NCBI RefSeq assembly: GCF_964026735.1
Contig: NZ_OZ034692.1
Span: 62,001-126,000 of the forward strand
Direction: 5' to 3'
Length of the DNA stretch: 64,000 nt
DNA from: Wolbachia endosymbiont (group E) of Neria commutata
GTDB lineage: Bacteria > Pseudomonadota > Alphaproteobacteria > Rickettsiales > Anaplasmataceae
Shown here: one piece after another, positions 48,701 to 58,026 of the stretch
Layout of the letters: the number at the start of each line of letters is the position of its first letter
Numbering within the stretch: the first letter of the stretch is position 1
Notes under the pieces: model-generated
Databases searched by the model: none
What the model was told of the DNA's origin: nothing
The model's input: the letters and a program-made list of their open reading frames with translations, nothing else
Program-made: the position numbers and the translations under genes

Positions 48701-48908
48701 TCCGGGACTGTATATCTAAAAGCTTTTCAAAACCTCTTGGCTATTGTTTCTTAAGCCATACCCCTGAATGGATACGTTTTTGATCGTATGCAATTATACT
48801 CTGAGACTGTACATCTTAATAAAAAATCGTGAACGGTTACAGAACATTTGTAATTTAATATGTTTACATAATACGTATACAGATTTAGACGTGATAAAAA
48901 GTTAGGAT
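48701..48908. other. Gap with dispersed short repeats
   Basis: Two copies of the repeat GGGACTGTATATCTAA/GAGACTGTACATCTTAA lie at 48704-48720 and 48805-48820 in the same orientation. They match the inverted pair at 39443 and 39638. No gene is seen. Confidence 0.5.
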
Positions 48909-51446
48909 TTAGCTTTCTCTCAAAATTCCTCCGGTCCTTTCACACACTAAATTAACTATAGCACTTGATTCTTTTTGAATCTCTTCTTCAGTTAATGTAT
49001 GAGCTGGAGAGCAGAAAGTAACTGATAATGCTATAGAAATTTTATCAGGTTCTATATTATTTCCATGATATACATCAAACACTAACACTTCTGTGATAAG
49101 CTCTGAGCTTTTTTGTACAATATTAATTATGCTGCCTATTTCTACATTCTTATTTACAATAAATGCAAAGTCACGTTTTACACTTTGGTACTTATAATCA
49201 ATAAACTTTTTTTTATTGGTAGGAAAGTTTTTAATATTTTCTAATATGATCTCGAAGCCTATAATTTTTTGTTTTATACCGAAAAAATCTAATATACTCG
49301 GATGCAGTTCTCCAAAGTAACCTATTACTTTATTCTTAAAAGAGAAAGTTCCCGACTTTCCTGGGTGATAATATTCTTTCTCTGTTCTTTCTATTGTTAA
49401 ATTATCATAATTGATATTAAAAAACTCCAAAATTGCCATAAAATCAGCTTTTGCATCAAAAACGTCTACTTTTCTATCAGTATTATAATGGTTCCGTGGC
49501 AGATTATTTCCCGACCTAATCCCACTGAGAACATATTTAGGCTGATTTATAATATCTTCATCATCGTAAGTCGGTCCGATTTCAAAGATTGCCAGATCAG
49601 ACGTGCCATGAGCAATATTATCAGCAGCAACTTGTAATAAGTTTGGCATAATGCTTGGTCTCATTATATTAAAGTTGTTGTTAAAAGGGTTCTGAATAGT
49701 GAACAACTTATTTGAGTATCCAAACTTTTCAGCTACTGATTCGCTCATAAACGACCAGGTTAATACTTCATGAAACCCTCTGCTTGTCATCAAAACACAC
49801 AAATCGTCATGCGAATTGGTTTCTACCTTAACGTTATCTATTAGTGGTTCTTCCTTTATTTTATCATAGCCATATATTCTTGCTACTTCTTCAACCAAAT
49901 CGACGGGTATTGTGACATCTGGTCTCCAACTTGGAACTTGTACGCTCCAGTTATTCTCAGTTTTTTTATCAATACTAAATCCTAATTTAGTTAGAATATT
50001 GAATACCTCATCAGGTGACGCTGACATACTACCGAACTTATTCACATCCAGGTAATTAAAATTAATAGACCTCTTGGTGTCATCCCAGCGCTTGACGCTG
50101 GAATCTACATCTTTTTTTCCTGGATCCGAGTAGTCAGCTACTTGGATGACATAGTCTGAAGCTTCCCCACCACATAAGTCTAAAATAATTTTAGTTGCAA
50201 GATTTAGCCCATCTATAATGAATTCAGGATCAACTGAACGTGCAAATCTGTAACTGGATTCTGTGGAAATGCCGAGCTGCCTTGAGGATTTAGCAATAGA
50301 GATAGGATCAAACCATGCAGACTCTAAGAAAACGTTAGTGGTTTCAAGGGTACACTCACTGCACTTTCCACCTATAATACCAGCAACTGCATGTATATTT
50401 TTATTATCTGCGATAACGCTTGTATCAGCGTTCAGTAAATATTCCTTACCATTTAAAGCGATGAATTTTTCTCCATTCTTTGCTTTGCGCACTATAAGCT
50501 TTCCCTCTATTTTATCTGCATCGTATGCATGCATGGGGCGACCAAAAGATATCATAATGTAATTAGTGATATCAACCACTCTAGAAATAGAACGCATTCC
50601 TATTGATTCCAATTTATCTTTTAGCCATTTTGGACTCTCTTTATTTTTTACACTTGCAATGTATATGCCACTGATAAAGCTCTCTCCATCAGTAGATCTT
50701 TTGCATAACAATGCTTCTGATGGCAATTTTGTCGTTGAAGCTTGATTGCGCTCCTCGAATACATTCGAGTATTCTGCGGTGCTCATCTGCACTTCTCCTA
50801 AAGATTTCCCATCACAAACAGGTTTTGCAAGAGATCTAACATCAACATTGATAGGTGAATTTATAGAGTTGGTAAGTTGTGAAATGCTTAAAGTCTTTAA
50901 TGCTCCAATTCCAGTTGCAGCAAGGTCGAGGGCAATTCCATAAACACTCAAACAATCTCCACGATTGGGTGTAACGTTTACATCAATCACAGGATCACAA
51001 TTGAAAAATTTGTTTCCTACTTTATAGTTATCGGAAAGCTCCATTATTCCCTCGCTTTCCTCTTGAGCTAATGCAAGTTCAGAGGCGGAACAGAGCATTC
51101 CTTCACTTAATATACCACGTATTTTTGTCGGTTTAATTGTGAAATCGCTTTCCGGTAATGTGCTACCGAGAGATGCAAGCACTGTTTTAATGCCGTTTCT
51201 GACATTATTTGCCCCACAGACTATTTGCAAAATTTTACTTCCGTCATTTACTTTACATAATTTTAATTTATCAGCATTTGGATGCGCTATAACCTCTAAT
51301 ACCTCCACAACAACAAACCCAGCTAACTTAGTGTTATCAATAATATTTTCTACTTCTAAGCCTATATGAGTTAATCTATCTGTAATTTCTTCTAAGCTTG
51401 CATTGGTTTCTAGATGCTCTAACAACCAAGATAGTGTAAATTTCAT
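48909..51446 (-). CDS. pheT: Phenylalanyl-tRNA synthetase beta subunit
   Basis: PheT pairs with PheS to charge tRNA-Phe. Seen are the N-terminal tRNA-binding domain ([30 protein letters not shown]), the B3/4 editing domain ([20 protein letters not shown]), B5, the catalytic-like core ([27 protein letters not shown]) and the ferredoxin-like C-terminal anticodon-binding domain ([13 protein letters not shown]). Length is 845; two insertions (about 204-244 and 429-461) are encoded by two different palindromic repeat families. pheS is not in the window. Confidence 0.95.
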   Translation of the reverse strand: MKFTLSWLLEHLETNASLEEITDRLTHIGLEVENIIDNTKLAGFVVVEVLEVIAHPNADKLKLCKVNDGSKILQIVCGANNVRNGIKTVLASLGSTLPESDFTIKPTKIRGILSEGMLCSASELALAQEESEGIMELSDNYKVGNKFFNCDPVIDVNVTPNRGDCLSVYGIALDLAATGIGALKTLSISQLTNSINSPINVDVRSLAKPVCDGKSLGEVQMSTAEYSNVFEERNQASTTKLPSEALLCKRSTDGESFISGIYIASVKNKESPKWLKDKLESIGMRSISRVVDITNYIMISFGRPMHAYDADKIEGKLIVRKAKNGEKFIALNGKEYLLNADTSVIADNKNIHAVAGIIGGKCSECTLETTNVFLESAWFDPISIAKSSRQLGISTESSYRFARSVDPEFIIDGLNLATKIILDLCGGEASDYVIQVADYSDPGKKDVDSSVKRWDDTKRSINFNYLDVNKFGSMSASPDEVFNILTKLGFSIDKKTENNWSVQVPSWRPDVTIPVDLVEEVARIYGYDKIKEEPLIDNVKVETNSHDDLCVLMTSRGFHEVLTWSFMSESVAEKFGYSNKLFTIQNPFNNNFNIMRPSIMPNLLQVAADNIAHGTSDLAIFEIGPTYDDEDIINQPKYVLSGIRSGNNLPRNHYNTDRKVDVFDAKADFMAILEFFNINYDNLTIERTEKEYYHPGKSGTFSFKNKVIGYFGELHPSILDFFGIKQKIIGFEIILENIKNFPTNKKKFIDYKYQSVKRDFAFIVNKNVEIGSIINIVQKSSELITEVLVFDVYHGNNIEPDKISIALSVTFCSPAHTLTEEEIQKESSAIVNLVCERTGGILRES
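50066..50160 (-). repeat. CCAGTGC-type palindromic repeat in pheT
   Basis: On the plus strand: GTCATCCCAGCGCTTGACGC followed by TGGAATC, then CTGGATCCGAGTAGTCAGCT and ACTTGGATGAC. It corresponds to the intergenic two-module repeat and adds about 30 residues ([16 protein letters not shown]) between pheT blocks. Confidence 0.8.
50718..50835 (-). repeat. AxASTAEY-type coding repeat in pheT
   Basis: Homologous to 7319-7440 in pstA and read in the same phase ([20 protein letters not shown]). The core palindrome here is GAATACATTCGAGTATTC. It lies after the tRNA-binding domain. Confidence 0.85.
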
Positions 51447-51559
51447 GAATTTTTAAAAGATACTAAAGAAATTATTTTAGTGTAAAATTTGATAATTTTA
51501 AAGCTTATTATAAAAGCAGCTTCTACATCATAAGCAATAATATAGAAGCTTTTATAATT

Positions 51560-51856
51560 TTATATTTTTTCTGTAAGAGAGAATATGTTGTTTATATCGC
51601 CTTCTAAACTCATTTCTACACCATATTTGACACTAAGTTTGTGATCATCAAGATGCAAAGTTTCAACCTGTCCGTTAATAACTAAATTTCCTATCATATG
51701 ATGATTTTCATCTAGTATTTCACCTGTTGCTTTATAATCACAAGTATTTGGATTAAAAGAGTCCTCTGTAACCCTGAGACACCCATTACCAAGGTTAAAT
51801 ATTGCATTATCAAAACTTGAAGGCTGATCAACATTAATAAAGTCTATTTCACTCAT
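51560..51856 (-). CDS. Hypothetical protein, 98 residues
   Basis: Not recognised. The product is acidic, without signal peptide or membrane helix, and rich in beta-type hydrophobic/polar alternation (GEILDENHHMIGNLVINGQV). It has one ATG start with no strong ribosome-binding site. The frame is intact and isolated between pheT and an outer membrane protein gene, with 100-base gaps on either side. Confidence 0.55.
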   Translation of the reverse strand: MSEIDFINVDQPSSFDNAIFNLGNGCLRVTEDSFNPNTCDYKATGEILDENHHMIGNLVINGQVETLHLDDHKLSVKYGVEMSLEGDINNIFSLTEKI

Positions 51857-51983
51857 AATTGGACTTCACGTTAAATTAAAAAACTAATTAAATTATAGTA
51901 AAGACAGCATGTTAAGTCAAGAATTTTTCGTAAACATGAAGATTGAGTAATTAACTATAAAGCTTAAATCTTACTATATAGCA

Positions 51984-52796
51984 TTAAAAATTATAACGTA
52001 TACCAACTTCTATGCCTGTGCCTACTTGTGAGAGGCTATTCAATGATCCACTCAAGTTAAGACCAACTGCGCCTATTATCCGTGGAGTGAATTTATAATC
52101 AACACCGATCTTTAGTTTATAGGCAATATGACCCAGTATCTTGTTTGCTGAAGGCTGGTTGGTCGTTACTTGATTTGTATACATCACTGGAGATGATTGA
52201 GTGGCTTCGGTGACCTCTTTAATCGTTTTATTAAGTGCTTTGAGCTTCTCACATTCATTCTTTATACCGGAACCAATTTTAGATAGGTCGTCAGTAAATT
52301 CTTGTTTGTTTACGTCATAATGCATTTTTGCTATAAGTTGTATAATTTCTTTCCTACGCTCTTCGGGCGAGCAAGGACTTTCTGACGCTGTTTCGATTGA
52401 TTTGTCTTCGTCACTTATACTCAATACTGAAGATTTATCGGCGTCACCGCCTGAGCTTGCCTCTCCGATTATTTGGATATAGCTGCCTAAACCTCCACTG
52501 ACATATAGAGTAGCAGGACCAAGATCAATATCGGGATAATAAGGATAGTTTGCCAGCAAGCCAATTCCTATGTTTTTTAATGAATGAATACTACTATTAA
52601 TCTCAAGTTCTAGCTTAGAGCTTTTTTTATAATGATAACCAATAAGAAGGTTGGGGCGAAGATTCAAGCCACCAGAATATTCACCACCAAAATTCAAACC
52701 TACATAGTATTTATTTTCTAAATCAGCTAAATCAACAGCACTTGCTAAAGATGAAGTAAGTAATGCAGCTAAAGTAAATAATTTCTTTGTTTTCAT
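51984..52796 (-). CDS. Outer membrane beta-barrel protein
   Basis: A 270-residue protein with signal peptide (MKTKKLFTLAALLTSSLASA), mature start VDLADLENKYYVGLNFGG, strands through YPDIDLGPATLYVSGGLGSYIQ, a polar insertion of about 100 residues (loop), and C-terminal strands (YKLKIGVDYKFTPRIIGAVG) ending IRYNF with terminal Phe. It resembles the Anaplasmataceae surface antigen/OmpW-like small barrels; exact family uncertain. I start at 52796 because the earlier in-frame codons give an atypical leader. Confidence 0.75.
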   Translation of the reverse strand: MKTKKLFTLAALLTSSLASAVDLADLENKYYVGLNFGGEYSGGLNLRPNLLIGYHYKKSSKLELEINSSIHSLKNIGIGLLANYPYYPDIDLGPATLYVSGGLGSYIQIIGEASSGGDADKSSVLSISDEDKSIETASESPCSPEERRKEIIQLIAKMHYDVNKQEFTDDLSKIGSGIKNECEKLKALNKTIKEVTEATQSSPVMYTNQVTTNQPSANKILGHIAYKLKIGVDYKFTPRIIGAVGLNLSGSLNSLSQVGTGIEVGIRYNF

Positions 52797-52896
52797 ATAA
52801 TTCTTCATATAAAAATATATATAAATATACATGTTTTATATTAGAAATAGTATAATTATTAAGTTAAATTATATGAAAATTTACTAATAAATTTTT

Positions 52897-55383
52897 TTAT
52901 ATAACAATATTAACTATTTTATTTGGCACAGTATACACAGCACGAATTTTATCTTGATCAATATGCTTGGGTACAGAATCTATTGCTATTTTTTTCAATT
53001 CTTCTTGAGGTAAATTAATTGCTACCTCGATTGTGTTACGCAATTTTCCATTGACTTGTACCGCTACGGTCACAGTATTGTCAATCAGCAATGATTCGTC
53101 AGCTTTTGGCCAAGGCTCTAGAGATAGCATACCTTCACCTCCTATTTCTTGCCATAGATTTTCAGCCAAATGCGGTATAAATGGCTCGATTACTCTGATC
53201 AGTATGCATATACCATCAGCAATGATAGATTTTCCAGTTTTTACATCTATTTCAGCTATTAAGTTGGTCATTTCGCGGAATTTTGCTACTGCGCAGTTTA
53301 GTCTGCAGCTTTCCAAATCGCCTGTGAGTCCATGTAGAAGCTTATGTATTTTTTTTCTGTACTCTAAAAGTTTGCCTGTATAGTTTTGTGTCATTCCAGT
53401 GTCAAGTACTGGGATGACAGGCAGTTTTATAGACTTAAGTTGCATCACCATGCGCCATAATTTATTTATATAGCGAGAACAACCTTCCACACCATCATCA
53501 GACCATTCCATATCTTTTTCTGGTGGAGTGTCAGATAACACAAACAAACGCGCCGTATCTGCACCATATTTTTCTATGATAAAATTTGGGTCGACTGTGT
53601 TCTTCTTCGATTTGCTCATCTTCTCAATTTTCCCTACCTGAATCTTAGCACCTTGTGCTATCAATTCTTTGGCTTCTTCTGGAAATAACCATTTGTTATT
53701 TTCGTCTTTGTAAGTTGCATGGCAGACCATTCCCTGAGTAATTAAAGTGGAGAAAGGTTCCTTTATGTCAAAATAGCCACATTTGCTTAAGGCTCTGCAG
53801 AAAAATCGTGAGTAGAGTAAATGTAAAATCGCATGCTCGATTCCACCTATATAATAATCAACAGGCATAAAACGATTGCACGCATTTTTATCGATAGATT
53901 TATTTTCACTACAAAATGCAGCAAAATACCAAGAAGATTCAAAAAAGGTATCAAATGTATCTGTTTCGCGCTCCGCTGGCTTTCCACATTTTGGACAATC
54001 AACAAATTTCCAAGTAAGATGCTTATCAAGTGGGTTGCCACCACTTGTGAATTCCACATCTGTTGGTAGCACCACAGGAAGGTCTTTTTCTGGCACTGGA
54101 ATAGTTCCGCAGTCTTTGCAATATATGATAGGTATAGGACATCCCCAGTAGCGCTGCCTTGACACTCCCCAGTCGTGAAGACGATAATTGATTGTTTTTT
54201 TTCCAATTCCTTTTTCTTCGAGTTTTTTTATTATCACTTCCTTTGCTTCATCAACTGTGAGTCCATTTAAGAATTCAGAGTTGAACATTGTTCCGTCACC
54301 AGTATAGGGTTCCTGGACTCCAGCGTCCGCCGCTTGAATGACACCTAAGTTATCTGAAGAAACCACAGGAATAATTGGTAAATTGTACTTTTGCGCAAAT
54401 TCAAAATCACGTTGATCGTGTGCAGGGCAGCCAAAAATTGCGCCTTCTCCATATTCCATCAGCACAAAATTTGCTATATAGAGCGGTAATTCTTTATCAA
54501 GAAATGGATGTTTGACATTTATACCAGTATAAATTCCAATTTTTTCATCATGTATCCCAGTGTCACGCACTGGGATGAAATCAGGTTTGATATCCTGCAC
54601 AATAGGGTGATCTGCTGCTACTGCACAAAAAGAAGCGCCAAATAGAGTATGGGGATAGGTCGTAAAGACTTTCAATTTTTTGTTTAATTGGGCCACATCA
54701 AATTCTATAGTTGCTCCCTCAGATTTTCCTATCCAGCGCTCTTGCATCGTCTTTACTTTTTCCGGCCAATTTTTTAAACTTTGCAAGCACTTGAGTAGAT
54801 CTTCAGTAAAGTCAGTAATTTTTAAAAACCACTGAGATAACTTACGCTTTTCAACAATTGCGCCTGATCGCCACCCTTTTCCGTCCACCACTTGCTCATT
54901 TGCAAGCACTGTTTCATCTACTGGATCCCAATTAACCAATGACTCCTTTCGATAAGCAAGCCCGCGCTTTAAAAAGTCCAAAAAGAATTTTTGTTCATGT
55001 TTATAATATTCAGGTGTGCATGTGGAGAGCTCACGATCCCAGTTGTAAGAAAGACCGATAGATTTTAACTGCTTACGCATATTATCTATATTTTCTTCCG
55101 TCCAATCTTTAGGGTTCACATTATTGTCCCTTGCTGCATTTTCAGCTGGTAATCCAAATGCATCCCAGCCAATAGGGTGCAAAACGTCAAATCCACTGGC
55201 TCTCTTATAGCGTGCTATCACATCCCCTATTGCATAATTACGCAAGTGCCCCATATGAATTTTACCAGATGGATATGGAAACATTTCCAGTACGTAGCAC
55301 TTTTCCTGGTTACTATTCTTGCTTACAGAAAAGTCCCACTTATCTTGATAAAACTTTTCAACGTTTTTAAAATCATATTTCAT
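52897..55383 (-). CDS. leuS: Leucyl-tRNA synthetase
   Basis: LeuS charges tRNA-Leu. Motifs: PYPSGKIHMGHLRNY (HIGH class), GWDAFGLPAENAA, editing-domain TTYPHTLFG and GCPAHDQRDFEFA, YIGGIEHAILHLLYSRFF, and KMSKSKKNTVDP (KMSKS). Length is 828. Three short segments (about 265-278, 347-358, 653-666) are encoded by palindromic repeats: IPVRDTGIH, VIQAADAGVQ and VIPVLDTGM. All lie outside the catalytic motifs, the first two in the editing domain. Confidence 0.95.
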   Translation of the reverse strand: MKYDFKNVEKFYQDKWDFSVSKNSNQEKCYVLEMFPYPSGKIHMGHLRNYAIGDVIARYKRASGFDVLHPIGWDAFGLPAENAARDNNVNPKDWTEENIDNMRKQLKSIGLSYNWDRELSTCTPEYYKHEQKFFLDFLKRGLAYRKESLVNWDPVDETVLANEQVVDGKGWRSGAIVEKRKLSQWFLKITDFTEDLLKCLQSLKNWPEKVKTMQERWIGKSEGATIEFDVAQLNKKLKVFTTYPHTLFGASFCAVAADHPIVQDIKPDFIPVRDTGIHDEKIGIYTGINVKHPFLDKELPLYIANFVLMEYGEGAIFGCPAHDQRDFEFAQKYNLPIIPVVSSDNLGVIQAADAGVQEPYTGDGTMFNSEFLNGLTVDEAKEVIIKKLEEKGIGKKTINYRLHDWGVSRQRYWGCPIPIIYCKDCGTIPVPEKDLPVVLPTDVEFTSGGNPLDKHLTWKFVDCPKCGKPAERETDTFDTFFESSWYFAAFCSENKSIDKNACNRFMPVDYYIGGIEHAILHLLYSRFFCRALSKCGYFDIKEPFSTLITQGMVCHATYKDENNKWLFPEEAKELIAQGAKIQVGKIEKMSKSKKNTVDPNFIIEKYGADTARLFVLSDTPPEKDMEWSDDGVEGCSRYINKLWRMVMQLKSIKLPVIPVLDTGMTQNYTGKLLEYRKKIHKLLHGLTGDLESCRLNCAVAKFREMTNLIAEIDVKTGKSIIADGICILIRVIEPFIPHLAENLWQEIGGEGMLSLEPWPKADESLLIDNTVTVAVQVNGKLRNTIEVAINLPQEELKKIAIDSVPKHIDQDKIRAVYTVPNKIVNIVI
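53384..53427 (-). repeat. Palindromic repeat in leuS (third site)
   Basis: Plus strand GTCATTCCAGTGTCAAGTAC then TGGGATGACA: the CCAGTG/CACTGG-type core in the family orientation. Encodes VIPVLDTGM, the same peptide as the start of the priA insert. Confidence 0.8.
54310..54344 (-). repeat. Palindromic repeat in leuS (second site)
   Basis: Plus strand TGGACTCCAGCGTCCGCCGC then TTGAATGACA resembles the repeat core with mutations. Encodes VIQAADAGVQ. Confidence 0.6.
54548..54592 (-). repeat. Palindromic repeat in leuS (first site)
   Basis: Plus strand ATCCCAGTGTCACGCACTGG then GATGA is the canonical core. Encodes FIPVRDTGIH in the editing domain. Confidence 0.8.
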
Positions 55384-55396
55384 AATAAATCCAAAT

Positions 55397-56011
55397 TTAA
55401 TTACAGTTCATATGAGGCAACGGGTCAATTGCTTGGCCATTATGCCTCAGAGTAAAGCATATCTGCGGATTTTTGTCTTCTGTACTTGACTTACCTGCAG
55501 ATCCAATTACTTGGCCCTGCTTCACTTTATCACCGATTTCAGCGTGTATATTTTTTAAATAGGAATACACAGTCATATAATTATCTTTGTGCTCCACGAT
55601 AATTAAATTTCCATACCACCTCAGCCCTTTACCTACATATATCACTTTACCGGGTGCAGAAGCAATTACATTTGTACCATTTTGAGCAGCAATTTTTACA
55701 CCATCCTTACACATCTCATCAGAAGAGGTAACAGCGCCTTTAACTGGCATTACAAATTTACAATTTACCTCGTCAATTTCCACGTTTTTTGTGTTGTTGC
55801 TATCTTTATATATTTTACTTATGATTACTTTTCTATTTTCTTTTTTAACTGAAGGGTCAACATCTTCTTTAATTAAGTGGTATTCTCTCGTATATTCTAG
55901 ATCTCTTTTTCCATAAAATTCTTCACCTTTAAGCACTACAGGTGCAGGTTTTTGTAGGCCACAACTTACTAAAATCATCGATAACATAAAAAACGAGACT
56001 ATGTGCCACAT
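55397..56011 (-). CDS. LytM/M23-domain lipoprotein, NlpD/EnvC-like, lacking catalytic residues
   Basis: From the ATG at 56011 the product starts MWHIVSFFMLSMILVSC, a lipoprotein signal with Cys17 as lipid-modified residue. The C-terminal half is an M23 fold: NGTNVIASAPGKVIYVG, GNLIIVEHKDNYMTVYSYL, VKQGQVIGSAGKSS, RHNGQAIDPLPHM. The zinc ligands of active enzymes are replaced (CKDGVKIAA for HxGxDIAA, SYL for AHL, CFTLR for HFEVR). Catalytically dead LytM proteins (NlpD, EnvC) activate amidases at division, so that is the likely role. Wolbachia keeps a minimal peptidoglycan or lipid II system. Confidence 0.8.
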   Translation of the reverse strand: MWHIVSFFMLSMILVSCGLQKPAPVVLKGEEFYGKRDLEYTREYHLIKEDVDPSVKKENRKVIISKIYKDSNNTKNVEIDEVNCKFVMPVKGAVTSSDEMCKDGVKIAAQNGTNVIASAPGKVIYVGKGLRWYGNLIIVEHKDNYMTVYSYLKNIHAEIGDKVKQGQVIGSAGKSSTEDKNPQICFTLRHNGQAIDPLPHMNCN

Positions 56012-56174
56012 AAATTTAGCTTTTGGTCTGTATATAATAACATAATTGTTAAGATAGTAAGAGTAAATCATCAACTTACTCCTCATTTAACTGTCAGTAT
56101 GATGGTATGCTATATGCATAGCAAAACTTTCTAAGCGCTATAGTCTAATAAAATTATGCCACGCAAAACAGAAA

Positions 56175-56834
56175 TCATGTAATGCTCTTTTTTAACAAAG
56201 TACTAATAAACGGAATTGTAATATTTGATCCCATAGATTCACTATCTATTTTCTCTATAACTTTATTAACGCTACAAAAAGAACGCTCTATTCTTGCTAA
56301 AATATAATCAATCACTTTTAAATCAACTTTTAACTGTTTATCCGAAAATCGTTTTATCAGCATAATTCTTAATAATTCCTCACTTGCAGGTGAAATTTTT
56401 ACTGTGATAGTTGATAATATTCGAGAACTTAAATCTCTTAGCTTAAAATTAAGCTTTTTTGGTGAGATTGAAGAAGTCATTAGCAATCTCTTATTATTCT
56501 CCTTCATATAATTGTAACAATGTAATAACATCGTTTCATCTTTAATATCTTGTATATCTTCTAAAATAAAAGCATCACTATACCTAATCTCGCTTACAAA
56601 ATTATTTACATTGATAAAAATCGCATTGTTTACTGATTGCCAAATGTGAGCGAGGTGAGTTTTACCTGAACTTTTAGGCCCAAAAAGAATCATACATTTC
56701 CAAGTCAAATCATCAACTACTGAATGATATATCTGCTTATTTTCATCCAAAATGATAAAATTTTGCTGACAATAATCAACTTGATCATTGTTAAATAGAT
56801 TTAATTGCACACTAACCGTTTTTGTAAAACTCAC
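56175..56834 (-). CDS. hda: DnaA-related regulator Hda
   Basis: A 219-residue AAA+ protein with the N-terminal beta-clamp-binding pentapeptide QLNLF (10-14), Walker A GPKSSGKT (52-59), Walker-B-like FILEDIQ and sensor MTSS. Hda bound to the clamp stimulates ATP hydrolysis by DnaA after initiation. The clamp motif distinguishes it from DnaA, and the DNA-binding domain of DnaA is absent. It overlaps the upstream transporter gene by 23 bases. Confidence 0.85.
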   Translation of the reverse strand: MSFTKTVSVQLNLFNNDQVDYCQQNFIILDENKQIYHSVVDDLTWKCMILFGPKSSGKTHLAHIWQSVNNAIFINVNNFVSEIRYSDAFILEDIQDIKDETMLLHCYNYMKENNKRLLMTSSISPKKLNFKLRDLSSRILSTITVKISPASEELLRIMLIKRFSDKQLKVDLKVIDYILARIERSFCSVNKVIEKIDSESMGSNITIPFISTLLKKSIT

Positions 56835-57885
56835 TCTTCAAATATCTATTGATTGCACATTCTACTGATACATTAAATATCGCAATTATTGGAATAAAAA
56901 GCAACACGCCTATAAATCCAAAACATGAGGCGCATATGGTGATTCCCAAAATAATCACAGCTGGATGTATATGAACTTTTTTCCCTATTAATAAAGGAAC
57001 CAATATATTTGAGTCTATTAATTGTCCAGCACAAAATAATGTTAAAACAGCAACGCTTTCAAACCATCCACTAAATTGGGTGACAGCGCTCAAAAATCCA
57101 ATTGTTGTGTAGATTAATGGCCCTATATAAGGTATAAATGTTAATGTCCCTGATAAAATCCCAACAGTAATAGAATGCTCCAATCCTATTATACTTAAGC
57201 CCACTGAGTAAAAAATCATCATGACAATACATACGTTTACCTGTCCCCTTAGATAATGAGATACAATGAAATCTACTTTTGAAAAATAATCTGCAACTTT
57301 TTCTCTGTGAGGAACAGGAATTAATCTCCTAGCTTTTTCTATAATTAAATGCCAATCACGCAATATATAGAAGAATACTACAGGAGTAATCACCATTAGC
57401 GACACTATTTGTACCAAGCTAAAGCTCGAGCTTAATACTTGGATTGTGAAATGGCTTACAATATCAATAGCATTGATGAAGTATGATACATAATCACTAT
57501 AATTTTCTGCTAGATTCTTAGACAGATGATCAAATAAATCATCATCTATTTTTATATTAAGAAATTTCAATAAAGATGGGATTATTTTAAATCTAAGTGA
57601 AGGCGTTTGACTTACTAAAAAGTTTAATATCGAGGTAATTTTGCAATATATAATAGGTAAAACAAATGTTATAAGTAATATAAAGACTATTAATAATGCA
57701 AGTATTATAAAAACTGCCGAACATAAACGTGGTATTCTATATCTTTCAAGTTTTATCACTAGGGGATTAAATAAATATGCAGCAACAATAGATGCAAGGC
57801 ACGGAAAAATCATAGGGCGCATCAAAAATAGCGCACCAATTATGGAAAGTAGTATAAAACAAATAGTTACATGACGTTTTTGCAT
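56812..57885 (-). CDS. AI-2E family transporter (PerM-like)
   Basis: A 357-residue membrane protein with about eight helices and the family motifs FLMRPMIFPCLASIVAAYLFNP, FFYILRDW, YLRGQVNVCIVMMIFYSVGLSIIGL (read in parts) and SGTLTFIPYIGPLI. Members export autoinducer-2 or act as Na+/H+ antiporters; the substrate is unknown here and quorum sensing is unlikely in this organism. It is translationally coupled with hda. Confidence 0.85.
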   Translation of the reverse strand: MQKRHVTICFILLSIIGALFLMRPMIFPCLASIVAAYLFNPLVIKLERYRIPRLCSAVFIILALLIVFILLITFVLPIIYCKITSILNFLVSQTPSLRFKIIPSLLKFLNIKIDDDLFDHLSKNLAENYSDYVSYFINAIDIVSHFTIQVLSSSFSLVQIVSLMVITPVVFFYILRDWHLIIEKARRLIPVPHREKVADYFSKVDFIVSHYLRGQVNVCIVMMIFYSVGLSIIGLEHSITVGILSGTLTFIPYIGPLIYTTIGFLSAVTQFSGWFESVAVLTLFCAGQLIDSNILVPLLIGKKVHIHPAVIILGITICASCFGFIGVLLFIPIIAIFNVSVECAINRYLKSEFYKNG

Positions 57886-57944
57886 GCTTTTAGCATAGCT
57901 GACTTACTAAAAATATTAAAGGTTATTTTCTTTCCCCCAAAGAT

Positions 57945-57974
57945 TTGTTGCTTATAACATTGTTATCATAAAAT
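57945..57974 (+). promoter_or_regulatory. Putative promoter of the proline-rich protein gene
   Basis: TTGTTG (57945-57950) and TAAAAT (57969-57974) with an 18-base spacer, 52 bases upstream of the ATG. Reasonable sigma-70-like match; A/T-rich surroundings make chance matches common. Confidence 0.4.
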
Positions 57975-58026
57975 TAATACCTCTGAACTTATAATTTAAA
58001 TACTTAATAGGTTTAGAGGTAAAAAA

